A stretch of DNA of 64,000 nt, from positions 40,220,782 to 40,284,781 of the forward strand of contig OX453273.1 of the NCBI GenBank assembly GCA_949710005.1, given 5' to 3'. Source of the stretch: Ricordea florida (Eukaryota > Cnidaria > Anthozoa > Corallimorpharia > Ricordeidae). Shown here one piece after another: positions 43,335 to 53,479 of the stretch. A program made the translations under genes and the position numbers. The stretch's first letter is position 1. Each line of letters starts with the position of its first letter. A model generated the notes under the pieces. The model was not told where the DNA came from. It searched no databases and was given only the letters and a program-made list of their open reading frames with translations.

Positions 43335-45998
43335 TTATTTACAAATTTCCTGCAGTTGTTTGATAAGTTCAGTTTTGTTTTTGTTGCTAAATCCTTTGGC
43401 ATTTCTCTTTTTTAATTCCTCTTTCAATTGCTTCACTGTCATATGAGAAAAGTCATTGTCAGTGCTGGTGGACATAGAAGGGGGGTGTTCATTTTGAGCT
43501 TCACTTGATTGCTGGCGTGGATCTTGACTGAAGTGTTCCCTTGCTTTCTTTCGGTTTCCTTTAATTTCAACATCCCAGTAGCTTTCCTTGCGCTTTGTAT
43601 AACTGCGTACTTCCCTTTCATGTTCTTTAAGCTCCCACTGACGTTGCTCTTGTCGCAGAACATCCCCAGCTGAATCCCACTTGTTGGACTTTCGCAGAAT
43701 TATTGCACGAGCTACATCATTGTTCTTTTCAACCCCTTGCCCTGTAAATATTTTGACTGACTTGTGGAGCTCAAAGAACTTGGGAATGTGTGCAACCATG
43801 ATGTGCATGTATGGGGTAACTCTGGCTTTCTCATACCCTTCTCTTTGGCCATTTAGACTTACAAAAAGAGAAATCCACTCTTTTGCCTTAGTGAAAAATT
43901 CTGTGGGTTGTTTCTTAGGGTTCCAACCATTGACAACTTTGTAAATTTCAGCAAACTCTGTCCAGACTTCAACCACAGTTGATGCTGTTTCTGGGCGGAG
44001 AATGCTGTTTAACTTGCTGGGGAGGTCAGCCAAAAGGATCTTCTTGTCTTTTCCCAAGAGGCTTGTCCAGTCGTGTTTGCCACTAGCTTTCCCATCAGCA
44101 TTTCGTTGTTCCCACACATCAAATGAAACACCACAAGATCTGATTGCCCTAATCAGGCTTTTTAGATGTAACCCTGTTACTGCCCCCTTTTTACTGTCCA
44201 AGTCATCATCTTTGTCCCAGTCTAGGCACTCATGTACTATATTTTCAAGCAAGATATCTGTGACACGCAGCATTAAGCGAAGCTCATCTACCACTATATG
44301 ATCAAGTGGGATATTCAACAAAGGTTGTTTGTCACAACAGTAGTTTTCTTTGGATTTTTGTGACATTTCCCAAATCTCTTCCAGTGTCCTTCCCAAGGGT
44401 GGAGTGTTGTAACTGTTGTAGTCATTATTGATTTTCCAGTGATCAGTCTTGTGTATTTTACACCAGGCACAAGCATAGTTGGATGTTGCCCCCTTGAGTC
44501 CAAGCATGAGCAAGATAAATTTGTAATCACCACCAAGATAGAATTCAGTTTTAACCTCCTGGCCATCCACAGTAATTTTGCCTGTGGCAATTAAGTCATT
44601 TACTTCCCTGAATAAACTCTGAAATGACTCTTTTATTGTCTGGTAACTCTCAGATCCATTGACTATACCAAGAGTTCTATTTCCTTTAGCTGACATAACT
44701 GACTCCTCTGTTTGCAAAATAGAAAATGAAAGTAAAATAAAATTTGAATTTCGGGTCATTCTTGCACCGTCACCATTGATTTTGATTTTGATTTTATCAG
44801 TGATAGGGTCAAAGTCACTGTTTTGCTTGAGAAAAGCAGAGATATGCTCTTTGAACACAGTTTCAACTGAACTTACTTTGGCCCCTTCAAACTTGGCATG
44901 TAATGGATCAATTTGGCACATTTTGTTTAGCTCATCACGGCATTGCTTGACCAAATAGGAGCGTGGAAGACCATCTGTAATCATAGAAATTTCATGATAG
45001 AATGCATCTCCCACACAAAATTTGTCCAACAGGAAGAGGATTTTTTCCACACACTCTTTTTCTTCTTCAGGCAAGGAGCTGTACTTTCTTTCCCCTTCCT
45101 CTTGACTGGCTGAATACTGGCAGTTTGCTTGACTTGAGATATGGTGAACCACATTAGAGTCTGATTCTTTTACAGTTAAACTTAGTAGTTCAACACCAAA
45201 GGAAGAGCAAAACCAAAGAGCAGCTTCGGCTCGTGAAAGAAAAGTTTTCAAGGTCCTGAACTTATTTTTCACAGTTGAAAGAGGCTTTCCCTGATATGAA
45301 CTAATTCCTACTGATTTTTCCAATGATCCAATGTAATCTTCAAGTTCTTTGTTTGTTTTCTGCAAAACTTGTGTTTTATTTTCCCTTTGTTTCACTGCCA
45401 GCACCATTTCCTCATAGATTCTTTCCTTCTCTACTTCTAAATTCTTATAGTTTGATTTCCATTCCTGTAGTTCATTTTCTATGTTTCTAATTTCTTGGTA
45501 GAGTTCCTGAACAGATTTTGCTTGACCCTCCATAACATGAAACTTTCGGACGCGATTGTCAAGCTCTTTTCTTGCCCTGCCTTTAGTTTTCTTGTAATCT
45601 AATGAAATTTTATAGGCAATATTTAACAAAGCTGCATCAATTTCACTTCGTACATTTTCATCGTCGCTAAAGGCAAAGCATTGCCCGAATGTGCACTTTT
45701 CCACCAAATCTATGTAGCTGAACCTTTTTACCCCAAGTGGGTTTTCAGCTGCGCTTGTAGAAGGAGAATTTGCCTCTCTCTCTTCACTTCCGATTGAGGA
45801 ATCTTCACCGGAAGTGCTAGTCGAAAGCACGTTTTGTTCTTGAACGACTTTATGCCATTCTCTCAAAAGGGGATAGGGAATTTCTAAAGTAAAAAGCACT
45901 CTTTTCACTCTTTCCCTCGCCTCATATCTTAATTCCGGTTGAGTGAATCTGATTGCATCCTTGAAACGCGAGCAACATTGACTAAATTCGACGCTCAT
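43335..45998 (-). CDS. Transposase candidate, single exon, 887 aa, SAP-like C-terminus
   Basis: Intact frame with ATG at 45998. A central coiled coil (about 160-235) leads to a putative RNase H-fold core: Asp in KIKINGDGARMTRNSNFI, Asp in FYLGGDYKFILLMLGLKG followed by a Cys pair ACAWCKIHK, and Glu in FTGQGVEKNNDVARAI. The Asp, Asp-CxxC and QGxE order parallels the gene at 7.8-15.7 kb. The last 40 residues, MTVKQLKEELKKRNAKGF and KTELIKQLQ, form a SAP-like DNA-binding motif. The position inside 22-bp inverted repeats makes transposition its likely role. The family name is unknown to me; relation to KDZ or RAG1/Transib-type enzymes is only a possibility. Confidence 0.75.
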   Translation of the reverse strand: MSVEFSQCCSRFKDAIRFTQPELRYEARERVKRVLFTLEIPYPLLREWHKVVQEQNVLSTSTSGEDSSIGSEEREANSPSTSAAENPLGVKRFSYIDLVEKCTFGQCFAFSDDENVRSEIDAALLNIAYKISLDYKKTKGRARKELDNRVRKFHVMEGQAKSVQELYQEIRNIENELQEWKSNYKNLEVEKERIYEEMVLAVKQRENKTQVLQKTNKELEDYIGSLEKSVGISSYQGKPLSTVKNKFRTLKTFLSRAEAALWFCSSFGVELLSLTVKESDSNVVHHISSQANCQYSASQEEGERKYSSLPEEEKECVEKILFLLDKFCVGDAFYHEISMITDGLPRSYLVKQCRDELNKMCQIDPLHAKFEGAKVSSVETVFKEHISAFLKQNSDFDPITDKIKIKINGDGARMTRNSNFILLSFSILQTEESVMSAKGNRTLGIVNGSESYQTIKESFQSLFREVNDLIATGKITVDGQEVKTEFYLGGDYKFILLMLGLKGATSNYACAWCKIHKTDHWKINNDYNSYNTPPLGRTLEEIWEMSQKSKENYCCDKQPLLNIPLDHIVVDELRLMLRVTDILLENIVHECLDWDKDDDLDSKKGAVTGLHLKSLIRAIRSCGVSFDVWEQRNADGKASGKHDWTSLLGKDKKILLADLPSKLNSILRPETASTVVEVWTEFAEIYKVVNGWNPKKQPTEFFTKAKEWISLFVSLNGQREGYEKARVTPYMHIMVAHIPKFFELHKSVKIFTGQGVEKNNDVARAIILRKSNKWDSAGDVLRQEQRQWELKEHEREVRSYTKRKESYWDVEIKGNRKKAREHFSQDPRQQSSEAQNEHPPSMSTSTDNDFSHMTVKQLKEELKKRNAKGFSNKNKTELIKQLQEICK

Positions 45999-46668
45999 TT
46001 TACTTGTAAATTTTCGGCGATGTTATGTTTCAGTTGCATAATTTATGACGGCAAGGTTACCAAGTTAGAGTGAAGCAGTTTGGGATTCAAGATGGAGAAT
46101 AGAATTGGGTAGAGACAACGGTTTACGACGGGCTAAAAACATGGTATTTTTCTGTACCTTTCTCGGACTTTAAAAATGGCGTCGCTTTGAGGATTCTTCA
46201 GTAGTATTTGGACTGTTTTTCGACCAAGTTCGGAACCGATTTAGGGGCTTTAATGGTACCTAATTTTGGATTGTAAATGAAGTTTAACATGTAAACAAAA
46301 CAGTACGATCTGGAAGAACATTCATGCAAACCTGCCAAGTGGCCTAATTTTGGGAATTTTATGCTCACTTTGGACTGTTATTAAGAAAATGTATGGCGGA
46401 GTGCAAGGATTTATGCGTCCAACAGAAATCGCTTCGGGAACTACTTAAACACACGTAAAAGGACATAGAGCATGCAGCGAAAGGTTGTACAAATAGTCCA
46501 CTTTATTTTGCGATCTGGAAGAAACTGTCACCCTCGGCGGTTGTATCGTAGGAGCAATTATTAAAAGAAGGTTAGTTGAAATTGCACTGTTTTCCTTGTA
46601 ATGGTTTTTGCGACGCGTTTGTAACCTAAGACCCAGTTCGTTATCGATGCGCGTGCGTGGCGGCCATG
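45999..46668. other. Right subterminal region of the nested transposon
   Basis: Promoter side of the transposase gene. Frames at 46445-46927 (-) cross the transposon boundary and are chance. No coding sequence is supported. Confidence 0.5.
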
Positions 46669-46690
46669 CTGTCACGGATTTCTGGCCATG

Positions 46691-47450
46691 TTTACCACAT
46701 GATAAAGTGGGAAGAAAGACATATCGATATGCTCTGGTTGTGATTGATATTGCCTCGAGATACAAAGATGCAGAACCACTAACCTCTAAAGAAAGTAATG
46801 AGATTTCAAAAGCTTTAACAAAAATATACTCCAGAAAGTTAAAATATCCTAAAACATTAATTGTTGATCCTGGAAGAGAATTTATGGGTGATGTAACAAA
46901 ACTTATGGAAAAACATAATGTAACCATACAACGGTCTGAAGCTGGAAACCATAGAGCTCAAGCATTTGTTGAAAGAGCAAATAAAACATTATCAGAAAAA
47001 CTATTTAGTCATCAATATGCTCAAGAAATGATTAGTGATGATAGGTCCAGAGTATGGGTGAAACGATTACCGGCTATTTTGAAAACTCTGAATAGTATAC
47101 CAACGAGAATAACTGGTAAAGAGCCTGAGAAAGCTATAAGACTGAAAGAGGTTGATATTGATCCTCCAAATTATAAGCGAGTTGTTGGACATGATGAGGT
47201 GAGACTACCACCTGGTGTTAAAGTTAGATACTTACTTGCTCCTGGAGAAGATGAAGGAGGTGAGCGAAGACGTGCTACGGATCCTATCTGGAGTATTCAG
47301 GTTTACAATCTTTCTAGGAGTGTGGTGTCACCTAATCAGCCAGTGTTGTATTATTTACTAGATGGACCTAGGCGTAGTTTTGTGAGGGAAGAGCTTCAAT
47401 TTGTACCAGAAGATACTGAGCTTCCACCTAATTTTGTGTTGGAACGATAA
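46691..47450 (+). pseudogene. Polinton rve integrase, C-terminal part
   Basis: In-frame integrase sequence resumes at 46692 just after the transposon: the core continues with VVIDIASRYKDAEPL, second Asp in TLIVDPGREFMGD and Glu in RAQAFVERANKTLSEKL about 35 residues later (D-D-E). A C-terminal beta-rich domain ends at FVREELQFVPEDTELP. The upstream in-frame ATG at 46608 lies in transposon sequence and is not the native start. The gene's 3' end overlaps the polymerase gene 3' end by 55 bp (47396-47450), a tail-to-tail arrangement. Confidence 0.9.
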
Positions 47451-48313
47451 TGTCCGTAGGCGTAAGTATGTATACCATCTTCGCAAATGTGTCTCTTGTC
47501 ATCAAATGGTGATAGGGCTATCTTGTTAACAGTTTCAGTGTAAACATCATGCTTGTGACTTCTGATTACATTCATCTTTCTCATCTGCGGCTGTTTATTG
47601 AATAGACAATCCTTATAGTTATCGAAGGTTATGGTTTTATTGACGACTGCCTCCTTCATTCCCGCACATTTCTTTTCTTCTGTACCTTCATCCATCCTGT
47701 AGGAGTAGAGTTTGGCTCGTAGACCTACAAATTCAGTTATCTGTTTACCACCAGCCTCATCTTTAAACATGCCGATGATTTTCTTGTTTACACCTGTCTC
47801 GATACCTGATTGATGATCTTTAGGATAGTTGCTGGTGTCGAACATGTCTCTCACATCTAGGCTAATATCCTTGTAGAAATCATCTGTTTCTATCTCATAG
47901 ACAAGACTGTCAGTATCTGTGAACAACAATTCAGCCTTTTCACCATATTTAGGTTTGATGTAATTATAGTGAAAATCGTACATTATTGTTTTACTTAGAT
48001 CCAGAATGGACATGCCTAAGTAAACTGGCTTATCGAATACTAACTTTGTTTTCTTCATGAGGATGGCTACTAGATTCTCACAAAAGATGGTGCGGCTCTG
48101 ATAGTTTGGCTTTGATATTAATTTTTTCACATCTTTTTCATTCGTAACCAATCGTACGTCCACCCTTTTTCTAATGTTTTCCATGGTTTTCCCAAATACA
48201 GAGTTATTCATCAGCTTGAAGAAATCTTTTTCAAAATCGTTGGCTGCTTTCACTCTTAGGTTGGTATTCAAGACGATGTAAGGCTTTAACCATGCAGACT
48301 CTTCGAATGTAAT
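47396..48313 (-). pseudogene. Polinton DNA polymerase B, C-terminal part
   Basis: Contains KLMNNSVFGKTMENIRKR and the catalytic motif LLFTDTDSLVYE (YxDTDS type) of family-B protein-primed polymerases, then TEFVGLRAKLYSYRM. In-frame coding extends a little upstream of the first Met at 48271 to 48313, where the SINE begins. Together with 48604-51652 it would be about 1,320 residues. Confidence 0.92.
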
Positions 48314-48603
48314 TCGAATCTATGGGGAGCAGGGTTGGCGCAGTGGTGAGAGCGCTCGCCTTCCACCAATGTGGCCCGGGTTCGATTCCCGGCCCCGGCG
48401 TCATATGTGGGCTGAGTTTGTTGGTTCTCTACTCTGCTCCGAGAGGTTTTTCTCTGGGTACTCCGGTTTTCCCCTCTCCACAAAACCAACATTTGATTTG
48501 ATTTAATTTATTTCATTTGCGCTTTACAGTGTCCCCAATTAGTACAGCAGTGCTAAATACAGTTGACACTCAAATAAAGTTCATTATTATTATTATTATT
48601 ATT
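48314..48603. mobile_element. tRNA-derived SINE inserted in the polymerase gene
   Basis: The head contains a pol III A box (TGGCGCAGTGG at 48336-48346) and B box (GGGTTCGATTCCC at 48378-48390); the tail is (ATT)n at 48583-48603. ATGTAAT is duplicated at 48307-48313 and 48604-48610. 290 bp. The tRNA-like head lacks a terminal CCA-ready acceptor and is followed by a unique body, so this is a SINE, not a tRNA gene. Confidence 0.93.
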
Positions 48604-51600
48604 ATGTAATACCCCTATGAATCTTGGTGACTTTTAATCCAAGACTTTCGTAAACTTTCAGGGTTTCGTGGTGAACAACATACTTTACCTTGTCGTTGAG
48701 GTTTGGGATCAATTTCTCAACCTTATTAACTACAAGTCTCTCTGGAGCTAGCGGATAGTCGTTATGCAAGTCGTGAAGTCGTTGAGGATATACCAAATCA
48801 ACCTCGAGTATGCATGGGAGATTTTTCCAACCCTTGAGTTCTTGGTTAGTCATCCATCTAAAACCGTGAGTAGGTAGTGGTTTACTCATTCCCCCACCGT
48901 ATAAGTTGTTTGCGTCGAGATATGTAATATACTTTGTGGTTAAGTTAGAATCAAAGTTGGTCATGTAGGGGTTGTTAGCTTTACCATATCTAGTAGAGAT
49001 CATAGATACGCCTCCTCGAATGCCTTTCTCAACCATAAGTAGCATGTCAGGATCAGTTAGCAGCTCCAACTCCACTTTAGTTAACTTTAACGCAGCATCC
49101 CAAGCTAGTCCAGGCGCTGTGTAATACCAGGCAGGGTCCAATCCATAGTTTTCACTGCAAATATCTCGAAAGTTCTCTAAGACATCAGCTAACAGTAGTA
49201 CATCTGACTCAAGATATAGGTCGTGATATTCCCTCATTGTTTTCATATTGAAGGTTTCCCACACCTTTTGAGCATGTTGGTAGTTGTCTTCTGTTATGTC
49301 TTTGTCATTGAGTTTTGAGTAGAACGCTTCTTTAGGTGGTAATTGTGTACTTGATAGTTTATCGAAGCCGTCAAACCAATCGTATGGGAAAACACCTTTT
49401 CTTAACAATAACTCTAATTGTTCACCCTCATAGTAGCTCGTGAGGTTTTTGAAAGCTTCTTTTGGTAGATTATTAACTAAACTGTCAAGGCTGGTTGCCA
49501 TAAATTTAAATGAATCGATGAATCTGATATCTCGCTTCACATCAACCTGATTACCTTTTTTGTTTGTAAAGGTGTCAACTACAATCTGTTTTGTGAAAGA
49601 AATATACTTTTCCTCATTATTAGGTATACAGTTTATTTTACCTTCTGATGTACCAAGGTTCTTGATAAATAAGTGCGAATCATATCCAGATAGATTATGA
49701 AAGAAGACTGGAAAGAACTTTGGAATCTTGTAATTTAAGTTGCATTCATTATGAGCTGCTCCTCTATACTTTCCTGTAAGGTGGCAGTGGTCTAATACCT
49801 TATCTTCTCCTAATTCGCCCTCGCAGATGTGGCAGTGAGTAGCATTTTCATAGTCGATTTTATCCTGTTTAGTCATCTTAACTTTCTTAGAAAACTTGAA
49901 CTTATTGTAAATTTTCTTAATATCTGACTCTAAATTATCTACAAACATCTGTGGAATATCTTCGTCTGGGGATTCAGCAGTGTATCGTACAAGAATGGGT
50001 GGAAATATGTTGTCGTCAAAACACTTGATGAGATAGCAGAATCCAGATGGTTTGTGCTTCTGGTATTGTTTAGTAAAGCTTTTACTTTCATCTGGAGAGC
50101 AGGTGTGTATTTTCTCTGTAGAGCTCTCAAAGTCAGCATATACAACAAAGGGGTGCCGCATTTTTCTTTTATAATTTTTAAAGTAAATATAGCGGGGATT
50201 TCCATCATTATCTAAAGGCATTTCAATCTTAACTTCTTCATTTGTGGTGCAGTATTCAAGATGTTTTTCTAATGAATTTTTTGACTGGAATGAGTTGAGG
50301 CATCTATAGCAAAAGTGCATCGTAGATTTATGTTTACTAACTTTTGCAGCTAACAATCTACTCATATTCTTTATCCAACAGTAGTGATTTGTTTCATCGT
50401 TTGATATTAGAAGTAAGTTGATCACATGACCTCCTCGTTTCTTACTTATTTTTAGAGGGTATACATCACCTTCATATCCGTAGACGTTAATCGCATAGGG
50501 GTTTTGCTTTTCGAACTTATCAATATGTTTTAGTGAAACGGGAAACTCTATTCCTGACCAGTTGAACTTCTCAGAGTTTTCTCTCATTTGTTTGTTTAGT
50601 CTCTCTGGATGAACATCTTGTGTATATACAGCTGAGGTTACCGACCATTTGAAACACTCGTGATCGTTCTCATTCTTAACATTGATGATTGCCTTCTTTG
50701 ATGCTAATTTTGATGGTAGTTGAATATAGGAACTTCCAGAAAGAGGTTCAAAGGGGTCGATGTTGATATCAAAGTGTTCAACTTGATCGAATTGCCAACC
50801 AGAACCTTGATTTTGAAACTGTTGGATTGATTCAAGTGGACGATTTGTCATAGTATTGAACGAGTCAGAGAAATCGGTTGACTTAGTAATCGTTTCTACG
50901 GTTGAATTAAAGTATCCCGAGTTTTCATCAATCTGTCCAGTAGCAGGATTCTTTTTTATGAATTTACAGGTAAATATAAATTTCACCTTGAGCGGTTTCT
51001 TTTGATGCTTAATGAGATCTAGAACTTTTGGTTTGATGTTATTGATAAATGTCTTGGGGTCATACCCTTTCTTTCCATCTATCCTGTAGGTTTTTAGATA
51101 CCCCTTCAACGCTGTTTGTTGTTCTTTTAGAGTGAAACGCTTAAGTCTCTCGAATATTCGGTTTACTTTTTTCTTAAAACTATCAACTCGTTTGTTTACA
51201 TTCTTTTTGATAGGTTCTGGGACATAAGATAGTATCCAATCTGTGAACTTGTTAATCTCTTTCATTATCAGTTTGGTAACTCTGCTTGCTAAATTTTTAA
51301 GTGATGTGGGTTGGGATGTGGGTTTAGAAGGTTCGAGAATGGGAAAATTAATCTGAGGTACCGGTTCATCAAGAAATTGTCTTGGGAGTTTGAAAGGTTC
51401 GATAGGGGGAAAATTAATCTCAGGTACCGGTTCATCAAGAATATGTCTTTGCGGCTGGTTTGGGATATTTTTTCTAGGGGCTGGGATAGGTCTTTGCGTC
51501 TGGTTGAGGATATTAGTTCTAGGGGCTGGAATGGGTCTTTGAGGCTGGTTAGGGATATTAGTTCTAGTGGTGTCTATATTACCCCGCTCTTTGGCAAGGA

Positions 51601-51652
51601 CTTTCAGTTGTTTCACTGTCTTCTTTTCCATATTATTTTTATATATATACAT
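48604..51652 (-). pseudogene. Polinton protein-primed DNA polymerase B, N-terminal part
   Basis: The ATG at 51652 lies in the right terminal repeat and shares its first ~20 codons with the left terminal gene. A Pro-rich repeat region (NIPNQPQRPIPAPR units) follows, then a C2H2 finger (CYRCLNSFQSKNSLEKHLEYC-like), exonuclease motif VVYADFESS, an HNH/zinc-like CHICEGELGE...LDHCHLTGKYRG, FHNLSGYDSHLF, and polymerase motif YLDANNLYGGGMSK. The frame stops inside the SINE at 48602. Protein priming on terminal repeats is the known replication mode of this family. Confidence 0.93.
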
Positions 51653-51823
51653 CTCTTTAAACTATTTTAAATAAAATGTACAAAATGACTTGATTGAGTA
51701 GTGGGTAAAATCTGAGGCATAAAGTATCTGGAGGAGGAGGAAGATTGCGCCAGATACTTTATTAACCATTTTTTATTTTTTTTTTTTTTAATTTTGTCCT
51801 AGTCCCCGCTTTTTACTACTACT
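51588..51823 (-). repeat. Polinton right terminal inverted repeat
   Basis: Inverse of 33000-33230 with a longer T-run (51772-51789). It carries TCTTTAAA at 51654-51661 and the polymerase start codon. Confidence 0.95.
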
Positions 51824-52092
51824 CATAGTGTTACAGTTTGCTCTGGCTTTTGACCAGGTTGATAAATGAATAACTCAAGAAAAATACGTGACCAAAATGA
51901 CATGATAAATTTATATTGGGCCGGCTTGTGGTCGTGGTAAATCAGTGATTTAATTAAAAATCATTAAATCGGTGAAGACTGAAATCTTTTCCTGAAGAAC
52001 TATTGACTTAGTCTGTGACTGGTACCTACTCAGGTAAGTGGAGTGTTTTTTGGACATTTCATTTAGTAAAGATCAGTAAAAGGAAAACAAAA
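51824..52092. repeat. Right flank homologous to the empty site
   Basis: Begins with CATAG and matches 24478-24750 almost perfectly, then diverges at AAAAAGATCTG versus AAAAATACGG. Confidence 0.9.
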
Positions 52093-52661
52093 AAGATCTG
52101 TTAGCTGTAGCGAAATTTATAACGAGCGGCACTGGTTGAATACGGAAAGATCTGTCAATTCCCGTGTTAGATACCAGAGATATCCGGAAGGTACCACTAT
52201 TGTTAGCATGCCTCAAATTTTCGGTTACAACCAAAAAACAATTGTATATGAAAACCTTGTGCTGGCTAGCTGATTACGAAAAACAGTTTCACTTGTATTT
52301 TCTTTGATTTCTGGTGAGACTGAACGGTAGCAACCTTTTTCCGTTTCGTTGGAAATTAATTGAACGAAAATAATTCCGTGAGACTTTTTTTGTAAAAAAA
52401 ACAATACGGTTTGCTCGTGATAAACCCGACTGCTTCACTGTTTTAGCAGCTGTCCGTGTACCTTCGCTTTATAGGTTTGAGGGCAGTGGATTACGCAAAC
52501 CGCAGTGAGGTTTCCAGAGAAGAATAGATTAATCAGATTACCTTGATTTTGCTATCAAAATATTTCTGTTGACAGGTAGATGTCGTCTTAGTTTGATTTT
52601 GTGACACGTTTCTTGTCAAGAAGCATCAATAGATTATACCCTGCGGTTTAAAATAAAACCA

Positions 52662-52710
52662 GACCCCCTACTGATTTTTCGCTATTCAGTAGCGCAAAGT
52701 CAGTAGGGGG
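52662..52710. repeat. Nested hairpin with CCCCCTACTGA stem
   Basis: CCCCCTACTGA pairs with TCAGTAGGGGG, and an inner CGCTA/TAGCG pair lies in the loop. Sits in otherwise featureless DNA (52093-52900). Confidence 0.85.
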
Positions 52711-52899
52711 CAGCTCTTTCAGAACCTCATGAATTTCGTCGTGGTCAGTGTAAAATAGGGTTGACAGGCCTACACGACTCCCCAGCGCGTGTTCAAAATA
52801 GCCTTTTTATAGTTTGGCTCTCACGAGTATGTCTTTGAGCGACCGCCCTCTTTTATAAGATACGAGGGGCGGGTTTTTGTAGATTCCGCTCAGTAATGG

Positions 52900-53479
52900 T
52901 TGTTGTTCTATTAAATGCCAGTTTTTCATGAGGATTTGCTTTAGGTTTGGCAGGCTGATGGTTGGTATTGCGTGACAAAAGGCAAGATTCGTTGGTTTGT
53001 CTTTGGTTACAACGTTGTGAGCAGATTCATTTAGCCGACACAGGAAAGATGTATCGGAAAGTGCCGCTGCGATTCTTCGTCCAGATAACTTGGATAAACT
53101 TGAACAGGACTGCTATCTCCTCCAACGATTTCATCAAATTAGTTGGTGTGGCAAGACATCTCGATACGTTGAACATCGAAAGCTGTGAGGGAATATCGGA
53201 ACAAGCGATATTCAAAGCGAAAGGGTACCTTCAATCCCTGAGAAACATCAATGTGTCTTACAACGAGCAGTTCAGCGTTCTCACAATTGCTTGTTTGTGT
53301 TCGTTTAACTCGGTGCAAGACATCCGTGCAAGGGGACTAAATCTAGAATCGAAAGAGCTGCTTTTTTTAACGAAGACTTTTCCCAGAATTTCATATGGAC
53401 TCATCACATTGGTTCAGGAGACTATTTTGTTGACGCATTGAACGCTGTGTCAGAGTTCGATCTTTTTGAAGATTTGTAG
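52900..53479 (+). pseudogene. F-box/LRR-like protein remnant, frameshifted
   Basis: The frame open from about 52962 to 53441 contains leucine-rich repeats of the Cys-containing type: WINLNRTAISSNDFIKLVG, LDTLNIESCEGISEQAIF and LRNINVSYNEQFSVLTI. Near 53385-53410 the sensible reading moves to another frame ending DYFVDALNAVSEFDLFEDL at the stop 53477-53479. The region before 53030 resembles the end of an F-box (WLQRCEQIHLADTGK in context) but no start is clear. LRR F-box proteins recruit substrates to SCF ubiquitin ligases (established); this copy is probably dead. Confidence 0.5.

Larger units (their letters stand above)
41254..46690. mobile_element. Nested 5.4-kb DNA transposon with chromodomain gene
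   Basis: Perfect 22-bp terminal inverted repeats at 41254-41275 and 46669-46690 (begin CATGGCCAGAAATCCG). Both flanks show TTT, so a 1-3-bp duplication cannot be resolved from sequence alone; keeping the integrase in frame would need a net single-base gain. It carries a plus-strand chromodomain gene and a convergent minus-strand transposase candidate. The superfamily is not assigned: 3-bp duplications occur in CACTA and Harbinger groups, but the terminus and protein do not clearly match either. Confidence 0.9.
33000..51823. mobile_element. Maverick/Polinton element, 18.8 kb, with nested insertions
   Basis: Termini are AGTAGTAGTAAAAAGCGGGG and its inverse; CATAG (or TCATAG, if the terminal T is counted) flanks both ends, close to the 6-bp duplication known for Polintons. 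It encodes protein-primed DNA polymerase B, an rve integrase, a packaging ATPase and a double-jelly-roll capsid protein, the defining Polinton set (established knowledge). Without the nested transposon and SINE the element would be about 13.1 kb. No Ulp1/adenain-like protease was found in it. The structural genes are intact while the replication/integration genes are disrupted, so this copy is not self-mobile. Confidence 0.95.

Noticed and set aside
46608-46690. Native start of the integrase at 46608
   Set aside because: These codons lie in the nested transposon's terminal sequence; the real N-terminus is at 41020.
48330-48405. tRNA gene
   Set aside because: A and B boxes are present, but it is the head of a SINE with an (ATT)n tail and target duplication, and there is no proper acceptor end.
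33000-51823. Prokaryotic phage or operon
   Set aside because: Compact genes look phage-like, but terminal repeats, rve integrase, target duplication and the eukaryotic SINE and spliced transposon inside it show a Polinton.
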